Below the pieces are notes generated by a model that saw only the letters and a list, made by a program, of their open reading frames with translations, did no database searches and was not told the origin of the DNA. From the NCBI RefSeq assembly GCF_000282035.1, contig NZ_AKKA01000120.1:1-64000 (forward strand): a stretch of DNA of 64,000 bases. The letters run 5' to 3'. The stretch is from Rhizobium sp. CF122 (GTDB taxonomy: Bacteria; Pseudomonadota; Alphaproteobacteria; Rhizobiales; Rhizobiaceae). The position numbers were made by a program, and so were the translations under genes. This document shows, piece by piece, positions 42,334-51,935 of this stretch (the first letter of the stretch is position 1; every line of letters begins with the position of its first letter).

Positions 42334-43224
42334 TTACGGCAAGCGCTCCCAGCTCTCATCCATCTGGTTGCGAAACCAGGTCATCTGCCGCTTGGCATAT
42401 TGCCGCGTCGTCGCCGCACCCCGCTCCAGCACGTCGTCGCGGGTCAGCTCACCGTTCAGCATCGCCGCAATCTGCGCCACGCCAATCGCCTTCATCACAG
42501 GCATGTCGGGCGACAGCGAAAGGGCGAGCAGCGCTTTCACCTCATCCTCTGCCCCCTGCTCCAGCATCTTTTCGAACCGGCCGTTGATCCGCTGGTGAAG
42601 CACGCTTCGCTCCGGCTGCACGACGATCTTGCGCGCCGTCGATGGGTCTACGATCAGAGGCCCCGCTTGCGCCTGAAAATCGACGATCGAGCGGCCAGTC
42701 GCCTCGAGAACCTCCAGCGCCCTTACGATCCGCTGTCCATCCTGCGGACGAAGACTACCAGCGACTGCGGGATCGCGCTCTTGCAGCTGTCGATAAAGTT
42801 CGTCAGGCCCTTCTTCCTGCAGGCGTGAACGGAGGCCGTTGCGCACATCCTCCGGTATCACGGGCATGTCCGAAAGCCCGCCGGTCAACGCCTTGAAATA
42901 AAGGCCGGTTCCGCCTACAAAAATCGGCTTTCGTCCCTCGGCACGAAGACGCTCCAGCAGATCCGTAACATCACGCAGCCAAGCGCCCGTCGAATAGGCG
43001 CGGCTCGCCGGAACATGGCCGTAGAGGTAATGCGGCACGCCCTGCATATCGGCTTCCGAGGGCCGCGCGGTCAACACGCGCAACGTATCGTAGACCTGCA
43101 TGCTGTCGGCATTGACGACGACGCCACCGTGCTCTTTCGCCAATTCGACGGCAAGCGCGGACTTGCCGCTGGCGGTCGGCCCGGTTATCAGGATCGCGTT
43201 CACTGCGCTCAGAAGGTTTTCCAT
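42334..43224 (-). CDS. miaA: tRNA dimethylallyltransferase
   Basis: 296 residues. Transfers a dimethylallyl group to A37 of tRNAs reading UNN codons. P-loop GPTASGKS at 15-22, the DSMQVYDTLRVLTA substrate segment and AEGRKPIFVGGTGLYFKAL are diagnostic; RQYAKRQMTWFRNQ is near the C-terminus. ATG 43224 is preferred (GAGGG 5-6 bp upstream). The start codon faces that of serB with one base between. Confidence 0.95.
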   Translation of the reverse strand: MENLLSAVNAILITGPTASGKSALAVELAKEHGGVVVNADSMQVYDTLRVLTARPSEADMQGVPHYLYGHVPASRAYSTGAWLRDVTDLLERLRAEGRKPIFVGGTGLYFKALTGGLSDMPVIPEDVRNGLRSRLQEEGPDELYRQLQERDPAVAGSLRPQDGQRIVRALEVLEATGRSIVDFQAQAGPLIVDPSTARKIVVQPERSVLHQRINGRFEKMLEQGAEDEVKALLALSLSPDMPVMKAIGVAQIAAMLNGELTRDDVLERGAATTRQYAKRQMTWFRNQMDESWERLP

Positions 43225-43225
43225 C

Positions 43226-44116
43226 ATGGCCCTCGTTGCCACGCTTGTTGCCAATCCGTCAAATCCTGTTCTCACGCCCCTGGTTGCCGAGCAGGCGGCA
43301 GACGCAGTGAATGCTTCCGGCCTCTACTGGCTTGCCGATGGAATCGCCTGCGATATCGTGCTGAGGGACGGGACGGACGTGGAGGCCGCTCGAGCCAGCA
43401 TTCTCGCCGTCATCGACAGTGCTGCTATCGACCTCGTCGTCCAGGATGCCGAGACGCGCCGCAAGAGACTTCTGATCGCCGATATGGACTCCACCATGAT
43501 CGGCCAGGAATGTATCGACGAGCTCGCCGCCGAAGTGGGACTGAAGGAGAAGGTCGCCGCGATCACTGCTCGCGCCATGAACGGCGAGATCGCCTTCGAG
43601 CCGGCCCTTCGCGAGCGCGTCGCGCTGTTGAAGGGATTGCCGATCGGTGTCGTGGACGAAGTCATTGCCAGACGCATCACACTAACCCCGGGCGGCCCCG
43701 AACTGATCGCCACCATGAAATCGAAGGGACATTATACGGCGCTTGTCTCTGGCGGCTTCACTGTCTTCACCGGTCCCATCGCAAAGACGCTCGGCTTCGA
43801 CGAAAACCGGGCGAACGTCCTTCTGGAAGAGAACGGCCTCCTCTCCGGCCTCGTCTCTGAACCTATCCTCGGCAAACAAGCCAAGGTCGATGCGCTGAAC
43901 GATATTTCAGAAAAGCTCGGCATTTCGCCAGACGACGCCATCGCAGTTGGCGACGGCGCAAACGATCTCGGGATGCTTCAACTTGCCGGATCCGGTGTCG
44001 CGTTGCACGCCAAGCCGACCGTTGCCGCGCAAGCGAAAATACAGATCAACCACGGCGATCTCACCGCCCTGCTTTATATCCAGGGCTACCGCAAAACCGA
44101 TTTCGTAACGCCATGA
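43226..44116 (+). CDS. serB: Phosphoserine phosphatase
   Basis: 296 residues. HAD-family enzyme for the last step of serine synthesis. An N-terminal ACT-like region precedes the nucleophile motif DMDST at 86-90. LVSGGFTVFTGPIA carries motif II, and AVGDGANDLGML motif IV. AGAAGG lies upstream of the ATG. Overlaps the following GNAT gene by 4 bp. Confidence 0.95.
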   Translation: MALVATLVANPSNPVLTPLVAEQAADAVNASGLYWLADGIACDIVLRDGTDVEAARASILAVIDSAAIDLVVQDAETRRKRLLIADMDSTMIGQECIDELAAEVGLKEKVAAITARAMNGEIAFEPALRERVALLKGLPIGVVDEVIARRITLTPGGPELIATMKSKGHYTALVSGGFTVFTGPIAKTLGFDENRANVLLEENGLLSGLVSEPILGKQAKVDALNDISEKLGISPDDAIAVGDGANDLGMLQLAGSGVALHAKPTVAAQAKIQINHGDLTALLYIQGYRKTDFVTP

Positions 44117-44679
44117 CAGTGATCTTAACGACGGACCGCCTGCTTTTGCGCAATTGGACCGAAATGGACCGGCCGCTTTTCCACGAGATCAATTCCGATC
44201 CTGAAGTGATGGAATTCTTCGCCTTTCGTCGCGATCGCGCTGAAGCAGATTCGTTGCTGGACAGTATTCGCGATGCCATTGCGACTTCAGGGCTTGGCTT
44301 CTACGCCATAGCCCTGAAGGAAACCGATGAGCCGATCGGCTTTTGCGGTCTCTGGAAACCCGAACTGGAACCGTTCCTTCCGGCGGACACGATCGAGGTC
44401 GGCTGGCGTCTTGCGAAGCGGCATTGGGGCAAGGGATATGCAACGGAAGCGGGAGCGGAGGCACTTCGCCATGGCTTCACCCAGTTCGATCCTCCCGAGA
44501 TCGTCTCTTTCGCAGTGGCGGACAATCATCGTTCCACCGCCGTCATGCGCCGACTGGGCCTGCATCACGAACCGGATCGTGATTTCGACCACCCCCGCGT
44601 TCCCGACACGCATCCGCATCTCAAACGCCACGTTCTCTATACGATCAGCCGTCAGCAATGGGAGCGTAGAATCGGCTGA
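44113..44679 (+). CDS. GNAT acetyltransferase (RimJ/RimL type)
   Basis: 188 residues. LTTDRLLLRNWTEMDRPLFHEI is the typical start of Acetyltransf_3 proteins. GWRLAKRHWGKGYATEAGAEALRHGF is the acetyl-CoA-binding segment and NHRSTAVMRRLGLHHE the C-terminal part. Coupled to serB by ATGA overlap. Acceptor (ribosomal or other N-terminus, or small molecule) unknown. Confidence 0.88.
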   Translation: MTVILTTDRLLLRNWTEMDRPLFHEINSDPEVMEFFAFRRDRAEADSLLDSIRDAIATSGLGFYAIALKETDEPIGFCGLWKPELEPFLPADTIEVGWRLAKRHWGKGYATEAGAEALRHGFTQFDPPEIVSFAVADNHRSTAVMRRLGLHHEPDRDFDHPRVPDTHPHLKRHVLYTISRQQWERRIG

Positions 44680-44803
44680 CGCCGACTGCCGACGCACGTC
44701 AGGCACATGGAAAATGTGGTCCGTTTGCCTCCGTCGCCGACACAGGCTTCGAACGATGAAGCGTTTCGAAGATTCACGAAGGGATGAACAAGCCCTCGTC
44801 TCG

Positions 44804-46399
44804 CTATTCCATCGGCACTGCGACGAAGCGCAAGTCGCCATTCGCCGACGCGATCATCATCTGCGCATTGCGCCGGCCTTCCTGCTTCAGCGACTGCACC
44901 TTAGCAGCAACCGCTTCAGGCGAACGCATGAATTCCTGCGCCACCTCAACGATCACGTCGCCAGGCTTCAGGCCCTTTTCCGCCGCCAGTGAGCCCGGCG
45001 CAACCTCGGCGACGAGCACGCCATCTACGCTTTCAGCGATACCGAAGGTTTTGCGGGTCTCCGCGCTTAGTTCCGACAGCGACAGGCCGAGCACGTTCTT
45101 CGGATTCGTTGCATCGGGTGTCGCCTGATCCGTCTTGCCCTTGCCATCAGGCATAGGCTGGCTCTGCTGATCACCGGGCTCATCCATGTCCTGGTTTTCA
45201 TCAGGATCCGGATTGATGACCCCGCCCTTGTTGTTGGAGTCGGCATCGTTCGAGGCAGCCTGATCGCTGTCTTCAAGACGGCCGAGAGTCACCTTCACGG
45301 TCTGCTCCTTGCCATCGCGAAGAACGACGACGTCGACTTCCTTGCCCACCGGGCTTTCCGCCACAACGCGCGGCAGATCACGCATCTCGTTGACGGGCTT
45401 GCCGTCGAATTTCAGGATGACATCGCCCGCCTTGATCGAGCCATCATCGACCGGACCGCCCTTGATGACGCCTGCCACCAGCGCACCTTTGGCGCTCGTA
45501 AGACCGAGGCTGTCGGCGACATCGTCTGTAACCGGCTGGATGCGCACGCCGAGCCAGCCACGCCGCGTTTCGCCAAACTCGCGCAACTGCTCGACGACGC
45601 CGGCCGCCAACTCAGACGGCACCGAAAAACCAATACCGATCGATCCGCCGCTCGGCGAAATGATCGCCGTGTTGATGCCGATGACCTCGCCCTTCATGTT
45701 GAAGAGCGGGCCGCCGGAATTGCCCTTGTTGATGGCCGCATCCGTCTGGATGAAGTTGTCGTAGGGGCCGGCGTTGATGTTGCGTCCGCGTCCCGAAATG
45801 ATGCCGACAGTCACGGACCCGCCGAAGCCGAACGGATTGCCGATCGCCATAACCCAATCGCCGATGCGCATCACGCTGGAATCGCCAAATTTCACGGCCG
45901 TCAGCGGTGTCTTCGGCTCAACCTTCAGGACGGATAGATCGGTCTTCGTATCGGTTCCGATCAGCTTCGCCTTCAGCTTGGTGCCGTCGGCGAAATTGAC
46001 TTCGATATCGTCTGCACCTTCGATAACGTGGTTGTTGGTGACGATGTAACCTTGCGGATCGATGACGAAGCCCGAACCCAACGAGTTGACGTTGTGGTTG
46101 CCGCCCTTGTTACCCTTCTGCTTGTTGAAAAAGTCGTTGAAGAACTCCTGGAAAGGCGAGCCGTCGGGCGCGCGCGGCGCCGGACCAACGCCCTCATCGT
46201 CCTTGACATTTTGCGACGTCGAAATGTTTACAACGGCATTGAGGAGCCCTTCGGCAAGATCGGCAACAGATGCCGGCCCGTTCATCGGCGGCGTGCCCTG
46301 TGCGTGGACTGCGCCTGTGAATCCAATATTAGCCAGAAGTGCAGCGCCGGCCAGGAGAGCGAGCGATCGTCTGAAGGTCGGGCGGTTCGTCGGGGCCAT
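44804..46399 (-). CDS. Do/DegP-family periplasmic serine protease
   Basis: 531 residues with a signal peptide cleaved near VHAQG. Catalytic triad H124 (TNNHVIEG), D154 (TKTDLSVL), S228 (GNSGGPL), then two PDZ domains (about 290-370 and 445-530) separated by a long acidic Asp/Asn/Pro/Gln linker. HtrA-type envelope quality control. ATG 46399 has GAGGA upstream. Placed after hflC on the same strand with 188 bp between, as in many rhizobia. Confidence 0.93.
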   Translation of the reverse strand: MAPTNRPTFRRSLALLAGAALLANIGFTGAVHAQGTPPMNGPASVADLAEGLLNAVVNISTSQNVKDDEGVGPAPRAPDGSPFQEFFNDFFNKQKGNKGGNHNVNSLGSGFVIDPQGYIVTNNHVIEGADDIEVNFADGTKLKAKLIGTDTKTDLSVLKVEPKTPLTAVKFGDSSVMRIGDWVMAIGNPFGFGGSVTVGIISGRGRNINAGPYDNFIQTDAAINKGNSGGPLFNMKGEVIGINTAIISPSGGSIGIGFSVPSELAAGVVEQLREFGETRRGWLGVRIQPVTDDVADSLGLTSAKGALVAGVIKGGPVDDGSIKAGDVILKFDGKPVNEMRDLPRVVAESPVGKEVDVVVLRDGKEQTVKVTLGRLEDSDQAASNDADSNNKGGVINPDPDENQDMDEPGDQQSQPMPDGKGKTDQATPDATNPKNVLGLSLSELSAETRKTFGIAESVDGVLVAEVAPGSLAAEKGLKPGDVIVEVAQEFMRSPEAVAAKVQSLKQEGRRNAQMMIASANGDLRFVAVPME

Positions 46400-46533
46400 C
46401 AAGCATCCTCATTTCAAATAAAACGCACTCTGAACACCAGCATAAGGCGGAATGATGGAGGGTGAAATCACCTTTTCGCGAAATCCCGCGCAATATGTCC
46501 GCCACGCTCGCGAACGTCAGGTCGCAACGCAGA

Positions 46534-46559
46534 AAGGGCCGGCAAAGCTGCCGGCCCTT
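46534..46559 (-). terminator. Terminator after hflC
   Basis: AAGGGCCGGC, loop of six, GCCGGCCCTT: a 10-bp inverted repeat 28 bp past the hflC stop, with TTTC on the leftward side. It separates hflKC from the Do protease gene. Confidence 0.75.
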
Positions 46560-46587
46560 CGTATTTCTGTACGTCCCGATGCGTCGA

Positions 46588-47517
46588 TCAGTTCGTCGGC
46601 GCGGTCGGCATCGCCGGCGCCGGTGCGTTTCGTGGCGCGCCGTTTGCGTCGTTGAAGAAGCGGAAGAACTGCGAATTTGGCGAGATCACCAGCGTCGTGT
46701 CCTGCGAAGTCAGAGCCGTCGAATAAGCTGCCATTGAGCGATAAAACTCGAAGAATGCCGGATCCTTGCCAAAGGCATCCGCAAACAACCGGTTCCGCTC
46801 GGCGTCGCCTTGACCGCGCAGGATTTCGGAATCGCGTTGCGCCTCGGCGGTGATCTCGACCACCTGCCTGTCTGCGATAGCTCGGCGGCGCTGGCCCTCT
46901 TCCGTACCCTGTGCGCGCAGGAGTTCAGCTTCGGCAAGACGCTCGGCGCGCATACGGTCATAGGTCTTCGGCGCAACCTCACGCGTCAGATCCGTCCGAC
47001 GGATGCGGACGTCTTGGATGTTGAGGCCGAGGTCTTCGGCATCGCGATGCAGATCGTCGCGAACCTCAAGCATCATTGCCACACGCTCTTCCGACAGTGC
47101 AGCATCGAAGTCGCGCAGACCGTAGACACGGCGAAGCGAAGAATCGAGCTGCGTGCGAAGGCGCGCTTCCGCTGCCTCGCGATCGCCCGAGACCGTTTCT
47201 CGGAACTTGCGCACGTCCCTGATGTCATAGACCACGAAGGCATCGACATCGAAGGTCGCGCCACCCCGAACCTGGACACGAATGTTGTCGAGGTCGAAGC
47301 GAAGCGCCTGCCTTTCGACGATCTGAACGCGGTCGGCATCCATGAAGGCAAACGGCAGCTTGAAGTAGATGCCCGGCTCAGTCTTCACCGACTGGATCTG
47401 GCCGAAGCGGACAACGATTGCCTGTTCACGCGCGTTCACCACGAAGACCGAGGAGTAGAGCGCGATCAAGATGACGGCGAGGATGCCGAGGATGACAGGA
47501 AGCCTGTTTGATGTCAT
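46588..47517 (-). CDS. hflC: HflC, modulator of FtsH protease
   Basis: 309 residues. An N-terminal membrane anchor (VILGILAVILIALYSSVFVV) precedes an SPFH/band 7 domain (EQAIVVRFGQIQSVKTEPGIYFKLPF) and a helical AEAQRDSEILRGQGDAER region. With HflK it forms the membrane cage around FtsH. Four bp behind hflK. The C-terminal APAPAMPTAPTN tail is low complexity. Confidence 0.95.
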   Translation of the reverse strand: MTSNRLPVILGILAVILIALYSSVFVVNAREQAIVVRFGQIQSVKTEPGIYFKLPFAFMDADRVQIVERQALRFDLDNIRVQVRGGATFDVDAFVVYDIRDVRKFRETVSGDREAAEARLRTQLDSSLRRVYGLRDFDAALSEERVAMMLEVRDDLHRDAEDLGLNIQDVRIRRTDLTREVAPKTYDRMRAERLAEAELLRAQGTEEGQRRRAIADRQVVEITAEAQRDSEILRGQGDAERNRLFADAFGKDPAFFEFYRSMAAYSTALTSQDTTLVISPNSQFFRFFNDANGAPRNAPAPAMPTAPTN

Positions 47518-47520
47518 GGC

Positions 47521-48612
47521 TCAACCTCCCTGCTGTGCCGGTTTGCCGATCTCATTGAGCGGCAGATAAGGCACAACCCCCTGCTTCTCGTCGATCACGA
47601 CTTTCTTGGAATTCTTCAGAACCTGCTCCATCGTTTCCAGGAAGAGGCGCGTACGGGTTACGTCAGGCGCTTTCGCGTATTGTTCGTTGATGAAGGAGAA
47701 GCGCTGGGCCTCACCTTCGGCCTCCTTGACGACACGATTCTTGTAAGCCGCTGCCGCTTCGCGGATCTGGGCGGCGTCACCGCGCGCCTGACCAAGCTTC
47801 TGGTTGGCGTATTGATTGGCCTCTTCGACCAGTCGCTGCTTGTCCTGGTCGGCACGCTGCACCTCTTCGAAGGCATCGGCAACTTCGCGCGGCGGTGCCA
47901 CGTCCTGGATCGTCACGGCGCCGATGGAGATACCGGCCCTGTAGCGGTCCATGGTTCCCTGGACGATGTTGGCGACTTCTGTCTCGATCGGCTGACGATT
48001 GTCACGGAATGCGTCCTGGGCCGGACGGCGACCGACGACTTCGCGCATGGCGCTTTCGGCGACCTGCTGCAGTGTCTCAGCCGGATTCTCGACGTTGAAA
48101 AGATATGCCTTCGGATCGCTGACCGTGAAGAAGACGGAGAACTGGACGTTCAGGATGTTCTGGTCACCGGACAGCATCAGGCCGCTCGGCGAGGAGGAGG
48201 ACGTCGATGCCGAACCGATGTTCTGCTGCTGCATCGTCACCTTTACGATTTCTACGGTCTCCATCGGCCACAAATGGAAATGCAGGCCGGGTGTGGAAAT
48301 CTCTTCCTTCGGATTACCGAAACGCAATTCGACGCCGCGCTCGTCCGGCTGGACGATGTAGATGCACTGGAAGAGCCAGAACACTACCAAAATCGCCGCC
48401 ACAATGACGAGTACGCCGCCGTTGAACCCGCCCGGTACAATGTTGCGAAGCTGATCTTGGCCACGCCGGATAATGTCTTCCAGATCGGGCGGGCCGCCCT
48501 TCCCACCGCCGCCACCGCGCGGGCGATTGGGCCCTTGCCCCCATGGTCCCTGATTGTTACCGCCGCCGCCGCCCCAAGGGCCGCCGCCGCCATTCTGATT
48601 GCTCCAGGGCAT
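47521..48612 (-). CDS. hflK: HflK, modulator of FtsH protease
   Basis: 363 residues. The N-terminus is a cytoplasmic Gly/Pro/Asn-rich segment with repeated GGGG (residues about 7-40), then one membrane helix (GVLVIVAAILVVFWLFQCIYIV) and an SPFH domain (PDERGVELRFGNPKEEISTPGLHFHLWP). ATG 48612 begins the typical MPWSNQ start; upstream in-frame codons look non-homologous. Partner of HflC. Confidence 0.95.
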   Translation of the reverse strand: MPWSNQNGGGGPWGGGGGNNQGPWGQGPNRPRGGGGGKGGPPDLEDIIRRGQDQLRNIVPGGFNGGVLVIVAAILVVFWLFQCIYIVQPDERGVELRFGNPKEEISTPGLHFHLWPMETVEIVKVTMQQQNIGSASTSSSSPSGLMLSGDQNILNVQFSVFFTVSDPKAYLFNVENPAETLQQVAESAMREVVGRRPAQDAFRDNRQPIETEVANIVQGTMDRYRAGISIGAVTIQDVAPPREVADAFEEVQRADQDKQRLVEEANQYANQKLGQARGDAAQIREAAAAYKNRVVKEAEGEAQRFSFINEQYAKAPDVTRTRLFLETMEQVLKNSKKVVIDEKQGVVPYLPLNEIGKPAQQGG

Positions 48613-48765
48613 CAAAACCTCGTTATTCGTTAAACTCCCGATCGCCCAACCCACGGGGGCGGCGGATACTGGCGATCGTGACCGTTATAGGTATCGCCGC
48701 ATCTGCTTTCAACGCAACATGAGGAACTTGACGATATTTATTGGAAAATAGTTGGTTTTCTGCGG

Positions 48766-49281
48766 CTAGCGCCGGTCATAGATAACGAATTTCGTGGGAT
48801 AGCTATCCTTGTCGCCCGCCGGCACGTCGATCGTCTCCGTCGCCCTCCACAGCGACGGGTCAATCACGGGAAACAATGTGTCGCCGTCAACAGAGGTTTC
48901 GACGTGTGTAACGTACAGTCGATCAGCTAGATCGACTGCCTGCGCATAAATCTGCCCACCACCGATAATGCAGATTTCGTCCTCGCCTTTCTGGCGCGCA
49001 ATTTCCTCGGCAAGACTGACGGCTTCGGCCAGCGAACCGGCCATGTGCACATCGGGTTGATCTATCGCCCCGGCCTGCCTGGAGATAACGATATTTGCTC
49101 GGCCCGGTAGCGGCTTACCGATGGACTCATAGGTTTTCCGGCCCATGATGACAGGCTTGCCCAGCGTTAGAGCTTTGAACCGCTTGAGATCGGTCGAGAG
49201 CCGCCATGGCATGTCGCCATCCCGCCCGATGATACCGTTGTCGGAAACGGCAACTACAATGGTCTTGCGAACTTCAGACAT
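48766..49281 (-). CDS. folA: Dihydrofolate reductase
   Basis: 171 residues. IVVAVSDNGIIGRDGDMPWRLSTDLKRFKALT has the folate-site Asp and the Met20-loop region. GKPVIMGRKTYESIGKPLPGR and ICIIGGGQIYAQAVDLADRLYVTHV bind NADPH. Supplies tetrahydrofolate, regenerating what ThyA oxidises. ATG 49281 is 12 bp after the thyA stop. Confidence 0.95.
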   Translation of the reverse strand: MSEVRKTIVVAVSDNGIIGRDGDMPWRLSTDLKRFKALTLGKPVIMGRKTYESIGKPLPGRANIVISRQAGAIDQPDVHMAGSLAEAVSLAEEIARQKGEDEICIIGGGQIYAQAVDLADRLYVTHVETSVDGDTLFPVIDPSLWRATETIDVPAGDKDSYPTKFVIYDRR

Positions 49282-49293
49282 CAAACTCTCCGA

Positions 49294-50088
49294 TCAGACA
49301 GCGATCGGCGCCTTGATGCTGGCATCGGCCTCGTAGCCGATCAGCTCGAAATCATCGAACGTGAAGCCGAAGATGTCCGTGACGTTGGGATTGATGCGCA
49401 TGAAAGGCAGCGGCTTCGGCGTACGGGTAAGCTGCAGCTTCGCCTGCTCGAAATGATTGTGATAGAGGTGCGCGTCACCCAGCGTATGCACGAAATCCCC
49501 GAGCTTCAGGCTCGTCACCTGCGCCACCATCATGGTCAGCAGTGCGTAGGATGCAATGTTGAAGGGCACACCGAGGAAGATGTCCGCAGAACGCTGGTAG
49601 AGCTGGCAGGAAAGCTTGCCGTCCGCAACGTAGAACTGGAACAGGCAATGGCACGGCGGCAGCGCCATGTCATCCACCTCGGCGGGATTCCACGCCGAAA
49701 CGATATGCCGGCGTGAATTCGGATTCTTGACGATGCCGGCGACGAGGTTGGCGATTTGATCGATATGGCCACCATCGGGAGCCGGCCAGGAGCGCCATTG
49801 AGCGCCGTAGACCGGCCCGAGGTCGCCGTTTTCATCGGCCCATTCGTCCCAGATCGAGACGCCATTGTCCTTGAGGTAGCCGATATTGGTGTCGCCGCGC
49901 AAAAACCAGAGAAGTTCGTGGATGATGGACCGCAGATGCAGCTTCTTGGTGGTCAGAACCGGAAAGCCTTCCTGCAGGTCGAACCGCATCTGATAGCCGA
50001 ATACGGAACGTGTGCCCGTGCCCGTGCGGTCCCCGCGATCGGTTCCGTGTTCCATCGCATGCTTCAGGAGATCGAGATACTGCTTCAT
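49294..50088 (-). CDS. thyA: Thymidylate synthase
   Basis: 264 residues, exactly the short ThyA length. The active-site Cys lies in ALPPCHCLFQFYV; CQLYQRSADIFLGVPFNIASYALLTMM is diagnostic. Methylates dUMP to dTMP using methylene-tetrahydrofolate. First gene of thyA-folA. Confidence 0.97.
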   Translation of the reverse strand: MKQYLDLLKHAMEHGTDRGDRTGTGTRSVFGYQMRFDLQEGFPVLTTKKLHLRSIIHELLWFLRGDTNIGYLKDNGVSIWDEWADENGDLGPVYGAQWRSWPAPDGGHIDQIANLVAGIVKNPNSRRHIVSAWNPAEVDDMALPPCHCLFQFYVADGKLSCQLYQRSADIFLGVPFNIASYALLTMMVAQVTSLKLGDFVHTLGDAHLYHNHFEQAKLQLTRTPKPLPFMRINPNVTDIFGFTFDDFELIGYEADASIKAPIAV

Positions 50089-50351
50089 CGTCCGCCGCCG
50101 ATTCTGTTCCTCACCTATTTAGGCGCTTTGACCATCAAAACCAATCGCCGCGCTGTCATTATCCCGGCAAATCTCCGCCCCTACCTGCCAGGATGCAACC
50201 CGCGACGCGGAGCACTTTCAGGTTATCGTCAGCTTCACATGTCTTCCTGCATTCGGCGCGGGGGCGCTCCACGGGGAATCATCATCATTAGGATGCTGGC
50301 GGCAATGTCGCCGACCACCCTTGGGGCCAGCCGCAAGTTTTGGGGGAAATG

Positions 50352-51113
50352 ATGGCCGAGAGCCCAGTACGATTGCAGCTGCGAGCAGAGCTGCGCGACG
50401 AAGTATTCGCCCAGCAGGATCAGCCCATCGGCGACTTCACATTCAATGCGAAGGTCGCCGATGTTTTTGACGACATGGTCAGCCGATCCGTGCCGTATTA
50501 CGAAGAAATGCAGCGGATGGTCTGCGAGCTAGCGCAGGACTACGCCAAACCGAAGACCAATCTCTACGACATTGGCTGTTCGACGGCGACCACGTTGCTC
50601 ACCCTCGACCGAGTGATCGATCCGACCGTCAATTTCATCGGCGTCGACAATGCCCCTGATATGCTGGAAAAAGCCGCACAGAAAATCCAGCATGCAGACA
50701 CGCAGCGACCGATGGACCTGAAAGTCGTCGATCTTCACCAGGGTCTCTACATGGAGAACGCCAGCGTCGTCACCATGCTGCTGACGCTGCAGTTCATTCG
50801 CCCGCTGTTTCGCGAGCGCGTGATGAGGATGATCTTCTCCGGCCTGAACGATCAGGGTTGCCTGCTGCTTGTCGAGAAGTTGACCAGCGAGGATACCGCC
50901 TTCAACCGCCTGTTCATCCAGCACTATTACGACTTCAAGCGACGAAACGGCTACTCAGAAATCGAGATATCGCAGAAGCGCGAAGCACTCGAAAATGTGC
51001 TCATCCCCTATCGACTTGAAGAGAACATGCAGCTTCTGAAGGAAGTCGGTTTTCGCAGCGTCGAGGTCTTTTTCCGCTGGTACAATTTCTGCGGCATCGT
51101 AGCCGTCAAGTAA
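50352..51113 (+). CDS. CmoA-like carboxy-SAM synthase family protein
   Basis: 253 residues. Strongly resembles E. coli CmoA: FTFNAKVADVFDDMVSRSVPYYEE near the N-terminus, LYDIGCSTATTLL as SAM motif I, ENASVVTMLLTLQFI, and the hallmark DFKRRNGYSEIEISQKREALENVL. CmoA makes carboxy-SAM from SAM and prephenate for tRNA wobble uridine modification with CmoB. No cmoB is adjacent. ATG 50352 follows GGGGG. It is 14 bp upstream of an ICMT-type methyltransferase gene. Confidence 0.82.
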   Translation: MAESPVRLQLRAELRDEVFAQQDQPIGDFTFNAKVADVFDDMVSRSVPYYEEMQRMVCELAQDYAKPKTNLYDIGCSTATTLLTLDRVIDPTVNFIGVDNAPDMLEKAAQKIQHADTQRPMDLKVVDLHQGLYMENASVVTMLLTLQFIRPLFRERVMRMIFSGLNDQGCLLLVEKLTSEDTAFNRLFIQHYYDFKRRNGYSEIEISQKREALENVLIPYRLEENMQLLKEVGFRSVEVFFRWYNFCGIVAVK

Positions 51114-51127
51114 GGCTGGACGCCAAC

Positions 51128-51874
51128 ATGAAAGCAACCATGATCCACAGCGGGAACTTCTTCTTCAAGTACCGCAATCAGGTGTTTCCGATCATAATCG
51201 TCGCCTTGTTCCTGATGTCACCGCCACCAGCGGAAATTGGCGGAAGCGTTGCGGCCGAGCGTGTCAAGGACGTGATCGCGCTTCTGATCGTGTTTTGCGG
51301 CCTGGCCCTGCGGGCAACAGTGATCGGCTACGCCTATATCCGGCGGGGCGGTTTGAAGAAGCGCGTCTACGCCAGCGACCTCGTGACGGAAGGCATGTTC
51401 GGTGTTTGCCGCAATCCACTCTATGTCGGAAACATGCTGGTCTACGCAGGGGTCTTCCTGCTGCACGGAAATCCGACCGTCGTGATTGTCGGCATAGCTC
51501 TCTTCATGTTCATCTACCAATGCATCGTCTATGCCGAAGAAGCGTTCCTCGAAGACAAGTTTGGAGATGCATATCGGGCCTACTGCGCGGACGTCCCTCG
51601 CTGGATGCTTCATTTCAGCAATTTTGCGCAGGCGACCCACAGGATGGCATTCAACGTGAAGCGAGTAATCGCGAAAGACTATTCGACTGTTTCTGCCGCG
51701 CTGCTGGCTGTTCTTCTGATCGAGATCTACCGGGTTGCAGGCGCAGCTAATGCGTTGCCCCTCCCCTACATCTGTCTTCTTGGCTTCTTTATTGCCGTCG
51801 TCGGAGCCGCGACCGGAATGGTCAGTCTGCTTAAGAAGCGTGGTATTTTCGATGATCCGAAGGCCATCTCCTAG
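51128..51874 (+). CDS. ICMT/PEMT-family membrane methyltransferase
   Basis: 248 residues with about six hydrophobic segments. GVCRNPLYVGNMLVYAGVFL and the following Glu-rich segment (YAEEAFLEDKFGDAYRAYCADVPRW) are the isoprenylcysteine carboxyl methyltransferase/phospholipid methyltransferase signature; the AdoMet contacts are in the RNPLYVG and EE regions. Bacterial members methylate lipids or unknown acceptors. Transcribed with the CmoA-like gene (14 bp gap). Confidence 0.82.
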   Translation: MKATMIHSGNFFFKYRNQVFPIIIVALFLMSPPPAEIGGSVAAERVKDVIALLIVFCGLALRATVIGYAYIRRGGLKKRVYASDLVTEGMFGVCRNPLYVGNMLVYAGVFLLHGNPTVVIVGIALFMFIYQCIVYAEEAFLEDKFGDAYRAYCADVPRWMLHFSNFAQATHRMAFNVKRVIAKDYSTVSAALLAVLLIEIYRVAGAANALPLPYICLLGFFIAVVGAATGMVSLLKKRGIFDDPKAIS

Positions 51875-51935
51875 GGCCGCTAGCAATCTTCTTGCTTTCC
51901 TGCCTGACTACGACACGGTTTTGTGACGACGCCTC

